NCBI GenBank assembly: GCA_936432065.2
Contig: OW386291.2
Span: 17,647,821 to 17,711,820 of the forward strand
Reading direction: 5' to 3'
Source of the DNA: Rutpela maculata
Lineage: Eukaryota; Arthropoda; Insecta; Coleoptera; Cerambycidae
Length of the DNA stretch: 64,000 nucleotides
The notes under the pieces are model-generated. The model saw nothing but the letters and a program-made list of their open reading frames with translations. It did not search any database and had not been told where the DNA came from. The translations under genes were made by a program, and so were the position numbers. Positions 34,712 through 44,893 of the stretch are shown here, piece after piece (the first letter of the stretch is position 1; every line of letters starts with the position of its first letter).

Positions 34712-35304
34712 ATAGTCCATTTGAGTGCTAATGAATGAATTGATGAAATCTTGTGCAATGTGTTTGTAATGATGTTAATAAAAAGTTGAGAAAGAGATTA
34801 AAGTAGGAAATGATCGGAAGAGGTATAAAACACCTATTTTTTCACGGGTTCCGTAACTTGTAGAATTAGGTCAAAAATGAAAATAAAACAATATATTTAC
34901 CTTTTTTTGGCCCAAAATAAGATGTTTTTACTCTTGTGAATTTTTTCGAAAAATACATATTTTTCTAGATATGGCATTCGAAAATTCCTAAAAGTGGGGG
35001 AGGGGAAATGTAAAAGTTGAAAAAGAAATATTTGCAACTTTTCGTGTGTGAATTTTTCCGGAAAAACATGAAAAACTACCATTGCAGCGCTTTAATAATA
35101 TGTAATTTAAATTTGAAAAAATTCGGACATACGCACTAAGGCCTTCCAAACATTTTTTGTCTCTTGAAATTTTTTGTAACTTGCTAGTTTTCCGAGTTAC
35201 AGGCAGTTTTTCATGAAAAATAATGTAATACATGCACATTAAAAAATACATGAAAATTCGAAAAATGAGCATGATTTATATACAGTGTGTCCCCGGATGG
35301 AGTT

Positions 35305-35574
35305 TATAGCGACTATAGCGACTCACTCACTGGAAATCGAGAAGTTCCAAAAGCGAGAAGTTTCCATGGAGTCGCTAAGAAACAAAAAGGAAAACTCGAT
35401 CCATAATGGAGAAGTTTCCATGGAGTCGCTAAGAAAAATAAAAACATTCGATATAAAAATATAATATCAATATACTTAAAAATACCAAAATCACATAAAA
35501 TATGAACATGTATTACAAACAAATATACGTATATTAACTTCGATTTTAATTTTATTTATAGAGATAACGCTATA
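35305..35574 (+). repeat. 5' LTR of Gypsy-like element (270 bp)
   Basis: Begins TATAGCG and ends CGCTATA instead of TG...CA. It contains a direct repeat of GAGAAGTTTCCATGGAGTCG about 50 bp apart (35355 and 35410). It differs from the 3' LTR by very few bases over the shared 222 bp, so the insertion is fairly young. Confidence 0.85.
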
Positions 35575-35578
35575 AATT

Positions 35579-35594
35579 TGGTGACCCCGACGTG
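35579..35594 (+). promoter_or_regulatory. Primer-binding site
   Basis: TGGTGACCCCGACGTG starts 4 bases after the 5' LTR and has the expected TGG start of a site complementary to a tRNA 3' end (CCA). The tRNA was not identified. Confidence 0.7.
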
Positions 35595-35929
35595 ATCATT
35601 TTATGTCCAACGTGATAAATATATGCCAGAAGTGAAAATTTTATGTCCAACGTCATAAATATATGCCAGAAATGAAAATTTTATGTCCAACGTGATAAAT
35701 ATATACCAGAAGAGATTCAATATATCATCTACCGTTATAAATTGACCATTTTATGAAGAGAAGAATTTTCCCGATGAATTTTGAATAGAGGTTCCAAAGT
35801 TGAATAGATGTTCCTATAATTTATGGTAATTTCCTAATTCGATCAACTGAAGTTGTACATTACAAGTACTGTCATCTGTCGGTGAGTGAGTTAAAGTACA
35901 TTCCCTTTTTTATCTAAGAGAGTAATCAA

Positions 35930-35945
35930 TCAATCAATCAATCAC
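35930..35945. repeat. (AATC)n short microsatellite
   Basis: Four to five tandem AATC units in the leader between primer-binding site and gag. Confidence 0.7.
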
Positions 35946-35959
35946 AATCGATTAGTTAT

Positions 35960-36905
35960 GTAAAGACAACCTTCAGACGAGGATTTTCCTCAAACCCATT
36001 ATGTCACGTCTGTCAAATTACCCCCATTCTGGAAATCAAAACCAGAAATTTGGTTTACCCAGATCGAATCACAGTTTTCTGTTGCAAAAATTGTCAATGA
36101 CAAGAAAAAGTATGATCAGGTTATAGCTAATTTGCCATTAGATGTGATAGATAATATATACGATATATAATATCTAATCCCCCGGAAACGGATCTCTATA
36201 TAAATTTAAAGAAAGTTTTAATTTCACGTTTATCATCGAGTGAGGAAAAACATCTGAATGATCTGTTATCAGGTTCCCAAATGGGCGATCTGAAACCTTC
36301 AGATTTCTATAGATCCATGCTGAATATGGTTGGAGGATTCAGCATGGTTAGTCAAGATTTATTGATAAACCTATGGAAAAAACGTTTGCCTCAAACAGTA
36401 TATATTGCCATTACCGCTTCAGGGAAAACAGACACAAAAGAGATTCTAGATATTGCAGATCGGATCTGGGAGTCCTGTCAAAATTCAATGGTTGCATCGT
36501 ACTCCAAAAATCCTCTTGACTCTGAGTCAACCCCGTTATCAGATTTAACTACCACTATCAAAAATTTTTCAATCACTTTCCATGATTCGATTAATCAAGT
36601 ATTACAAAAACAAGAAATTTTTAATTCGATTAAACTCTTTAGAATCCAGACTTTCCAATCAATCCTTCGAGCCTCAACCTTCTACTTCATGCTGCAACAA
36701 TTGCAAAAGTAGAAGCAATTCACAAACTTGTACCACTAATCGCAATCGTTCACCCAGCCGTAATAATGTTTCCAATAAATTTGATCGTACAGACAATACT
36801 ATTTGTTACTACCATCAACTTTATGGTGCCAATGCCTATCGTTGTGGAGGTGAATGGTGCAAATTCAGTATACATTGTAAAAAATCTGATAATTCTCAAA
36901 GATGA
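35960..36905 (+). pseudogene. gag remnant of Gypsy-like element
   Basis: The first frame (about 35990-36165) carries KLPPFWKSKPEIWFTQIESQ, the start of the insect Gypsy capsid. It stops near 36168. The next frame continues through MGDLKPSDFYRSML, LINLWKKRLP and ADRIWE to 36712. A third frame (to 36905) gives Ser/Asn-rich sequence and CYYHQLYGANAYRC, the conserved Cys/His segment at the gag/pol border of this clade. At least two frameshifts and one stop. Confidence 0.8.
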
Positions 36906-36923
36906 CTGAAGTTTGATAATTTT

Positions 36924-38708
36924 ATGACGTCTGATTTTGACATTTCTAACAGCAAACGTCGTCGACTTTTTATTTACGATAGATCTAACAACCTGAACTT
37001 CCTAATTGACACTGGTGCCGATTTATCTGTGGTGCCACGCAATGCTTTCACAGATTTAAAAAAGAATTTCGATACGATATTAACCGCGGCTAACGGTTCA
37101 ACCATTTTTACATACGGTAAGAAATTGTTAAAAGTCAACCTAAACTTACGTATATTATTTCCTTTCGTTTTCAATATAGCAGACATTGACATACCGATAG
37201 TCGGAGCAGATTTCTTGTCTCATTTTGGTTTAGTTGTCGATCTTAAAGGAGCTCGAATAATTGATAACAAGACTAATTTGTCAGTTAATTGTTTTATTAA
37301 AAATAGTCCTTTAGACGATTATAGATTGGATACACTTAAATTATTTCCTTTGACAGATAAATATAACAAATTACTTTTACAATTTCCTAATTTAATTAGT
37401 TCACCAGATTACAATTTACCTATTAAACATTCTATTGTACATCATATAGTTACTGAAGGTCATTTACCTTTTTTACGACCTCGTAGATTAGACAATCTTA
37501 AATTTAAAATAGCTCAAACAGAATTTAATAACATGGTAGAATTAGGTATCTGCAAACCATCATCTTCTCAAGTTTCCTCTCCACTCCATCTAGTGGCGAA
37601 AAAAGAGAAGAATGACTGGAGACCTTGTGGAGATTATCGACAACTAAATACGATTACCATTCCAGACAGATATCCATTACCTCATATCCACGACTTTAGC
37701 TCTCAGTTGCACGGCTGCACTATTTTCTCCAAGGTTGATTTAGTGCGAGCGTACCATCAGATACCTGTCGCTGAAAATGACGTTTATAAGACAGCTATAA
37801 CAACTCCATTCGGACTGTTTGAATTTTCCCGCATGCCTTTTGGTCTACGCAATGCCAGTCAAACTTTCCAACGTTTTATGAATGAAGTACTTGTCAATTT
37901 ACCTTTCGTTTTCGTCTATTTGGATGATATATTAATCGCAAGTCAATCAGATGTACAACATTTGGAACATTTGGAAAAGGTTTTCAAGAGATTAGACACA
38001 TACGGAATTAACATTAAACCATCTAAATGTATCTTAAGAGTTGACAATTTAACCTTTTTAGGTCATCACATCTCTTCATCAGGTATTTTACCATCAATAT
38101 TACTTCCCCTATATTCTCTGAAAGCCAAAGACGCAATAAGTAATGCAGTAGTTTTAGCTCATCCTTGCAATAATGACGTTACTATCTTATCTCTCTCAGT
38201 AGATTGTTCTAACCTTGCCATGGGTGCAGTTTTAGAGCAAAAAGATAATAAGGGATTTCTTGCTCCTTTAGCATTCTTTTCCCTTAAATTAACCACACCA
38301 CAAACCAATTATTCGGTTTTTGGCAAAGAACTTTTAGCATTATATACTGCAATTAAACATTTTAAGTTTATACTTGAAGGTCGAAAGTTTAATTGTTTTA
38401 CAGATCACAAACCTTTAATCAACGCTTTATTCACAAAAGCAGAAAGATCTCCTCGTCAAATAAGTCATTTAGAATACATAGCTCAATTTTATTGTAAAAT
38501 ACAACATGTTAAAGGAAAACATAATGTAATAGCTGACAGCTTGTCACGTATTTACGACACTTCTTCCTTAAAACAAGATATTTTACCACTTCAACTTAAA
38601 AATTCTCCCTTCTTTAATGTTAACTTTGACCTAAAGTTGCTTAGTGAAGCTCAGGAGAAAGATTCAAATCTCAACTATTTATTGTCAGATAAACCAATTT
38701 CATTTTAA
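36924..38708 (+). CDS. pol remnant: protease, reverse transcriptase, RNase H
   Basis: A 594-codon open frame. Aspartic protease with DTGAD at residues 29-33 and a second protease motif IVGADFL near 92. RT motifs: KPSSSQVSSPLHLV, RPCGDYRQLN, SKVDLVRAYHQIP, GLFEFSRMPFGL and YLDD at 332-335, which are catalytic. RNase H follows with LSVDCSNLAMGAV, FGKELLALY and TDHKPL, ending in a HVKGKHNVIADSLSR motif. Between FLGHHISSSGILPS and LLPLYSLK about 40 residues usual in Gypsy RTs (thumb/connection) are missing without breaking the frame, an in-frame deletion. The start ATG is likely not the natural one, because protease is normally made as a gag fusion or frameshift product. Confidence 0.85.
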   Translation: MTSDFDISNSKRRRLFIYDRSNNLNFLIDTGADLSVVPRNAFTDLKKNFDTILTAANGSTIFTYGKKLLKVNLNLRILFPFVFNIADIDIPIVGADFLSHFGLVVDLKGARIIDNKTNLSVNCFIKNSPLDDYRLDTLKLFPLTDKYNKLLLQFPNLISSPDYNLPIKHSIVHHIVTEGHLPFLRPRRLDNLKFKIAQTEFNNMVELGICKPSSSQVSSPLHLVAKKEKNDWRPCGDYRQLNTITIPDRYPLPHIHDFSSQLHGCTIFSKVDLVRAYHQIPVAENDVYKTAITTPFGLFEFSRMPFGLRNASQTFQRFMNEVLVNLPFVFVYLDDILIASQSDVQHLEHLEKVFKRLDTYGINIKPSKCILRVDNLTFLGHHISSSGILPSILLPLYSLKAKDAISNAVVLAHPCNNDVTILSLSVDCSNLAMGAVLEQKDNKGFLAPLAFFSLKLTTPQTNYSVFGKELLALYTAIKHFKFILEGRKFNCFTDHKPLINALFTKAERSPRQISHLEYIAQFYCKIQHVKGKHNVIADSLSRIYDTSSLKQDILPLQLKNSPFFNVNFDLKLLSEAQEKDSNLNYLLSDKPISF

Positions 38709-38732
38709 AAAAGATACAAATTCCAGATTCAA

Positions 38733-38879
38733 ATGATTTTATTTGGTGTGATGTTTCTCGTGCAAAAGTCAGACCTTTTGTCCCACTTGTTTACAGACGA
38801 ACGATATTCGATATTTTTCACAACTTTTCTCATCCTGGTATTAAAGCCACTAGACTGTTTATTTCAAATAACTATTTTT
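38733..38879 (+). pseudogene. Integrase N-terminal (zinc-binding) remnant
   Basis: After the pol stop another frame encodes FHNFSHPGIKATRLF, matching the HH part of the HHCC zinc-binding domain of Gypsy integrases. It stops abruptly at 38879/38880, where LTR sequence begins. The catalytic DDE core and C-terminus are absent. Confidence 0.65.
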
Positions 38880-39101
38880 GCGAGAAGTTTCCATGGAGTC
38901 GCTAAGAAACAAAAAGGAAAACTCGATCCATAATGGAGAAGTTTCCATGGAGTCGCTAAGAAAAATAAAAACATTCGATATAAAAATATAATATCAATAT
39001 ACTTAAAAATATCAAAATCACATAAAATATGAACATGTATTACAAACAAATATACGTATATTAACTTCGATTTTAATTTTATTTATAGCGATAACGCTAT
39101 A
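38880..39101 (+). repeat. 3' LTR of Gypsy-like element, 5'-truncated
   Basis: 222 bp equal to 35353-35574. The junction with integrase sequence shares GCGAGAAG, suggesting a deletion that removed integrase, the polypurine tract and the LTR start together. Confidence 0.85.
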
Positions 39102-40431
39102 GAGTTGACAACAGGAAAAACATCTCTATTATTGATTTAATGAATTAAGAAAACATCAAAATGCCTCAAGAGAGAAGTACCTTTGTTTATTATTTTGGAC
39201 AAAATGTTTGTAAAACAAAGTTGTCTATAATCCAAAATAAAGCCTAAATACAAATTATGAAGTCTAAATTTTGACTTTTATGTTTTTATTGTGTTTATCT
39301 CTTTACGTTGAATTTATTAATATGAATAAGAATTCAAATTAAGAAACAGAGTGTGCTGTCGATAATATTGAACTGACAAACTTCATTGTGACATTGTGTA
39401 GAATATTACTATCGTATATCTGCATTTATTAGTGTTCTGTTGATTATTTAAAAAATGTTTACCAAACAAGAAATAATTTATTTGATCAAATGTTATGGGA
39501 TTGGAGACGTCTCTTATCGATATGCAATTAACCTTTTCCACCAAAAGTTCCCTAACACAGCGGTATCGCGCCAATCATTGCGCAAATTTGTAAAAAAATT
39601 CAATGAAACTGGATCTGTATTGGATGTAAAAAAACCCAAGAAAAAGTACAATGAAGACGATGCGGCAACACTTTTAGCAATAAATTCAGTAATAAAAAAC
39701 CCGAAATTATCTTTACTCTCACAAAGACTGCAAGTAAGTAAAAGTCATTTACAGATAATTTACATGGAGAACAAAGTTCGGCCGTTTAAGCCAAGGTTCA
39801 GACGTACACTTGAAAATGGAGATGAAGAGAAGCGATTGGATTTTTGTTTATGGTGAGAATTACCTCGTAGATAGAAGTTTTCACAGAATGTTTTTTTTTT
39901 ACTGTCGAAGCAAAATTTTGTACCAATGGTCACGTTTCATCACAAAACAGTCGTTATTGGGCTTTTGAAAAACCAAACAATGTCATTCACAAACGAAGTC
40001 AACGTTATAAAAAAGTGAATGTACCTATGGTGTGGGATTTTTTATGATCGAATCGTTGGTCCATATTTCTTAGAAGAAAATTTAAATCAGCATGTTTATT
40101 TAGACCTTTTGGAAAACTTTGTATTGCCATTTATAAACACTCTGCAACCGTAAGTAAGGCGTAACATTTTTTGGCAGCAAGACGGTTGCCCAGCTCATTC
40201 CTCAGTTTTGGTACGGCAGTGGTTGACAGATCACTTCGGAGCGAGATGGATGGAAAGATATGCTGAAATTAATTTTTCTGCAAGATCACCAGACCTTACA
40301 CCAATGGATTTTTTTCTCTGGGGTGTTTTAAAACAGAAAGTTTATGCAGATGACCTGCCGCATGATCGAGAAACACTAAAAGCACGAATGTAAGACGAAG
40401 TGAATGAAGTGAATGTACCCTCAACCATTCA

Positions 40432-42047
40432 CAGTGTGCTTGAAGGTGGAAAAATTATGATGAAAATGAGCCCAAAATCGGTTTGCGCAGGCTGATTCTA
40501 CATTAAAAGTAGATTAAAAATTTATGAAATATAAAATCGTAGCTGATCCCTTTCGCATTTTATCCACATTTTTGGATTTTAACCCTTTGCAATACAGTAA
40601 CTCGTATACATCAACTTTTTCTTCGAGCACTTAGCACTTTTAGAAATAAAACTAGTAATTGCTTTGTATAGTACGATGGAATAGACTTTCTACCTACGTT
40701 ACATTTTACAAAATTAGTTATTTTTCTCATTTGATTACCTGAAACTCCTAAATTTATCCTAAAGTTATCTAAGCTCTCTTCATCAAATGAAACAGTTTTT
40801 TTAATACTCGGATTTAAAACAACTTTTGTCTCCCGACCACCAGCAGATACATTATAACTAAAATTTTCATTTTTCTTAGTTGTAAGAAGACTAGCAGATT
40901 GAACCTTTTTTTTATAATAGTACTTAGAATTTGATTTTGATTTTTTTCAGTGAGCTTTTCTACAATTTTTAATACATTTTCTTTGCTATTTTTATAAATG
41001 TGACTTTTACCCCTTCCAATCTCTTGAAAACAATCAGCACACAACAAATTTCTAGTATCTTTACTCTCTATAGATGAAATCGGCAGGCTATCTATTGCTG
41101 AACGCCCATAAAGTCCCGTAGAAACATCAATTTTGTTTTCTAAATCTCTTTTATGACCTTTACCTTTATCAATTTTAACGTGGCCTTTGAAACGACCAGT
41201 CAAGCATATATAACAGTTGCATGTATTTTGTGATGTACGAGTATCCTTTGGTAATATGACATCTGTATAATTAGGCATTTTCTGAAATGGTCTTTGAAAT
41301 TTACCCTTGTTAGCATCAAAAGTAGTGTGAGAGAACAAGTTGTACATATACTTAATGGATACTTTTCATTTTTTAGATCAAAGTCCTCAAATATAAATTT
41401 TTTAATCAATTTTTCAGTGTTTTCCGTTATGAAAAATTTTTCAGTTTTTTTTTTCCCAAATATAATTTTTTTTCCACATGGAGCACATACTTTTTTCGAT
41501 TATCCTCGTGAGAGGATTTATTTCCATGGCTCATTTGAAATCGTTATAATTTGACAGACTTTTAACCAATGAAATTTTTTTTTATTTTTTGGTTCTGGAA
41601 AAAAGTATACTATATACTTTTGAGATTTACACTTTACGTTCGGAAACAAAATACGAGTAGCTACCTAGCGGCAAAGAGTGTAATCCAAATAAATTATTTT
41701 GTCAGTAATGAAAAAGTGTATAAACATTAAAACACTTACAAGTAAAAAGATAATTAAATTTTAATTAAACGTTTTTGTTTCTTGGTTATTTCCAAGTGTT
41801 TTACAACAAATGAAATTTAATTTTTAGTTTTATTTCTAAAAGTGCTAAGTGCTCGAAGAAAAAGTTGATGTATACGAGTTACTGTATTGCAAAGGGTTAA
41901 AATCCAAAAATGTGGATAAAGCGCGAAAGGGATCAGCTACGATTTTAAATTTCATAAATTTTGAATCTACTTTTAATGTAGAATCAGCCTGCGCAAACCG
42001 ATTTTGGACTCATTTTCATCATAATTTTTCCACCTTCAAGCACACTG
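40432..42047 (-). mobile_element. Element F: hAT-like 1.6-kb element with Cys-rich cargo
   Basis: TIRs of about 210 bp begin CAGTGTGCTTGAAGGTGG at 40432 and end with the complement at 42047. Flanking octamers ACCATTCA (40424-40431) and CGCATTCG (42048-42055) match in five central positions, a degraded 8-bp target duplication. The CAGTG start and 8-bp target are hAT-like. The interior gene is on the minus strand. Confidence 0.75.
40540..41560 (-). pseudogene. Cys-rich protein gene of element F, frameshifted
   Basis: Minus-strand pieces give, in order, VCAPCGKKIIFGKKK, EKLIKKFIFEDFDLKN, YPLSICTTCSLTL, a frame change near 41330, MPNYTDVILPKDTRTS, NTCNCYICLTGRFKGH, then LLCADCFQEIGRGKSHI. Below 40950 the reading again changes frame. 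Several CxxC pairs (CAPC, CTTC, CxCxxC, CADC) suggest zinc-binding modules. No DDE triad was seen in what remains. I associate it with an uncharacterised repeat-borne protein family of arthropods. It may be only the N-terminal part of a longer protein. Confidence 0.5.
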
Positions 42048-43171
42048 CGCATTCGTAAGGTCTACGGTGAGTTTATTAAAAGATGGAGAAACGTGTTGAG
42101 GTTGGAGGAGGCTATGTAGAATAAATTGTTTTTCCATAATCGTTGAAATTAATGTTATTATGTTATGTTAATGTTTGAAAAAAAAAATGTAAGTTGACAT
42201 AAATGTGAAAGTCAAAATTTAGACTTCATAATTTGTAATTAGGCTTTATTTTGGATTATAAACAACTTTGTTTTATAAACATTTTGTCCAAAATTATAAA
42301 TAAAGGTACTTCTCTCTTGAGGCATTTTGATGTTTTCTTAATTTATTAACACCCGGTACATCTGATCTAAGATTTTTATATGGTAAATTCATTTTTTAAA
42401 CAAGCAGAATTTTTCATAAAGAATTACTTTTCGTCTTAAAATCAATAATAGAGATGTTTTTCCTCTTGTCAACTCCATCCGGGGATACAGTGCATATTAT
42501 TATAAAAAAATATGAAACCTACATAGTTATACCATTTTTAAAGGTTAAATATAATTATTATTATTATTCGAATTTTTGTGTATTTTTTAATGTACAAAAA
42601 ATGTAGTACATTTTTTATCGTGAAAAACTGCCTGTAACTCGGAAAATTAGCAAGCTACAAAAAAATTCCAAGAGATAAAAAATGTTTAGAAGGCCTCAGT
42701 GCATACGTCTAAATTTTTAAGTTACATATTCCTAAAGCGCCACAATTTCAAATAATTTCATGTTTTTCCGGAAGAACTCGGTAAAAACGCACTTTACAGA
42801 AAAGTTGCAAATAAAAAAAGTCTTGTGTTTCGATGATGCACTTACATGAATTTTTTCAATTTTGTTTTAACTTTACACATTTCCCCTCCCCTACTTTTAG
42901 GAATTTTCGAGTGGCCTTATCTAGAAAAACATCTTATTTCGTACCAAAAAAGTAAATGAAATTTTTATTCATTTTTGACCTAATACTTCAAGTTACGGAA
43001 CCCATGATAAAAAGGGTGTCTCTACCTCTTTCCATCGTTTCTTACTCTAATCTTTTTTTTAACTTTTTTATTGACGTCATTACAAACACATTGCACAAGG
43101 TTTCATCAAAATACATTCAATAGCACTCAAATTAGAGATTTTGGTAATTTTAGCGCCCCGTTGACTGGACT

Positions 43172-44893
43172 ATTATTGCAGGTAAAAAGGTAAATGCCTA
43201 ATTTAATAGTGGAAGCATTTTTGCATTTTTCGATATTTTCTAAAGTCTCATACTGCATTATGTTAGTGGAATTTATTTTTAAAGCGGCAAAAGTGTGCCA
43301 AAAAAATTAATGAATCGGTTTTGTTCAGTTTTTTACGTACTTTTCGAATTTAATATTGAAATTTAAAAAAAACATATGCAGGGTATTGTTTTCTCGAAGA
43401 ACACCAAAAACATTTTCTTTCAAGTCCGGATGTGGATTTTTTGTGTGTGTGATACAAGTGCTTATTGAGGATCTCAAATGTATTATGTGTGCCAAATATG
43501 AACTTATTATTCCATTCCTTTAAAAAGTGACAACCAAAAGAAATGTTGGCAAAAGTACATAAAATACCCTTTATTTAAACAACGAGGGCCCAACTAGCTT
43601 CTTCTCTGGATGATTATGATTACCTTCGGTGTTCTCTATCTACCATTAAAGCATGTCCATTTCCTCGTAAAACACCCTGTATATGTATATGTCTAAAGAG
43701 TTCCGTATTTATATATAAAAGTCGACCTGTACCTGATTTTTTTTTAATTCCATACATTTCCACCATACTGCATCTAGTACTTCTATTAAATATACACTTT
43801 AGATAAATAAGTTCCAATATTTAGAAATTATGGCCAGAATTTTCTAAATTATTCGTGATATACTGTTAGATTAATGTTATGCTGTGTTGTTTTATTTACA
43901 TAGTCAAGTAGTGAACTTTGATAATGCACGGTTTTTGTGCTTTAAGTAAGTAATTTATCACAGAGCATATCCGCGCTGTAAACTGACAAGTAAGGTAAAA
44001 TATGAATTAATTAATTAATTTGAAATTTGACAGCTATTTGCATTCCAAAATATACAGCAGGTAATGCCAGTAAATTGTTAACTTAATATAAGTTAAATGT
44101 AGGATTAATTTCAGGTAACACTAAATATACGCTGTACCGTATAAACTATATTAGCAACCTACGAAGTTAGTTAATTGAGATTTGATGCTTCCTTAGAATA
44201 AGTTCTATACAAACTCTAACAGAAACTACAAACCAATGAAATATTATGCTGAACGCATGGTGTTTACGTAAGTGATTAACTTTTACCGTGACGTGATATC
44301 ATTTGCACTCATTCCTGACGTTGGCTACTATCAGAGCAGAGATCCAAACTATTTTTTAAAACTTGCTATGGAAACGCTATTTAATTCTTGAAATTAGAGG
44401 AAAGTCGAGGACAAAAGCAAAAGTCGCAAAACATGTAATTGTTTAATGCTCAGATCTTCAATAATACATGAGCGTGAAGGCCGTACGATGTCGATATCGA
44501 AATAGCAATAATGGCGCTACAAACTTCGAGCTCGAAATCGAAAATTCCGTTCATTAGGAACGTACATAAAAATTGTTTTTCGATATTTCAAGATGGAAGT
44601 TTCTGTGTTGTATTAAATAATGTTTTATTCAAAGCGATAACGCGGAATATTTCACTCATTAACGTGATAGCCAATGAAAGCCCGTTTTTTGACAACATTG
44701 CATTAATCAAATGTCATTATTACTGGTAAACTAAACTAGATCCGCTTTTGACAGTACCAACACGAAAAATGTATTGCTCTAATCTTGTTTTGACGCGTCG
44801 ACAAATATTGCGGTAATATTTTGACGTTTTTTTTCATGAAATGTTTTCCGTAAATAGGATCACTCGTGTTTTTAAATTTAGTATTGTATTATA
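43172..44893. other. AT-rich stretch without recognised gene
   Basis: A terminal-like word AAAACACCCTGTATATG near 43669-43687 suggests another transposon end. Remaining ORFs are short. Confidence 0.4.

Larger units (their letters stand above)
35305..39101 (+). mobile_element. Gypsy-like LTR retrotransposon, internally deleted
   Basis: LTRs at 35305-35574 and 38880-39101, primer-binding site, gag, protease, RT and RNase H in Gypsy order. A 5-bp target duplication GAGTT is present at 35300-35304 and 39102-39106. The complementary arm of E (near 42475) has the uninterrupted site, confirming the borders. Most of integrase and the first 48 bp of the 3' LTR are deleted, so it cannot transpose autonomously. 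Confidence 0.9.
39455..42122 (+). pseudogene. Mariner-like transposase of element E, interrupted by F
   Basis: ATG 39455 starts MFTKQEIIYLIKCYGIGDVS and the HTH linker (FNETGSVLDV). The frame breaks at about 39856. Later pieces in shifted frames have VSSQNSRYWAFEKP-like residues, WQQDGCPAHSS and RSPDLTPMDFFLWG. The first catalytic position reads FTVEAKF, Val instead of Asp. The second and third Asp are present, 41 apart. The C-terminus is split: VNVPSTI before F (40432) and RKVYGEFIKRWRNVL after it (42051-42095), in frame once F and one target copy are removed. It ends at TAA 42120-42122 after a frame change. Related to B and G. Confidence 0.8.
34712..43171. mobile_element. Element E: mariner-like transposon with very long TIRs, host of nested insertions
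   Basis: The left arm (34712-35304 plus 39102-39290) is inverted at 42192-43171, with outer ends AGTCCA / TGGACT. Shared arm landmarks: GTGCAATGTGTTTGTAATGA, GGGTTCCGTAACTTG, ACTCGG-AAA..TAGC, TCCCCGGAT and AACATCAAAATGCCTC. The arms are about 0.8-1 kb. The interior carries a transposase (39455-42122). The Gypsy-like element (35305-39101) lies in the left arm and element F (40432-42047) in the transposase. Confidence 0.8.
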
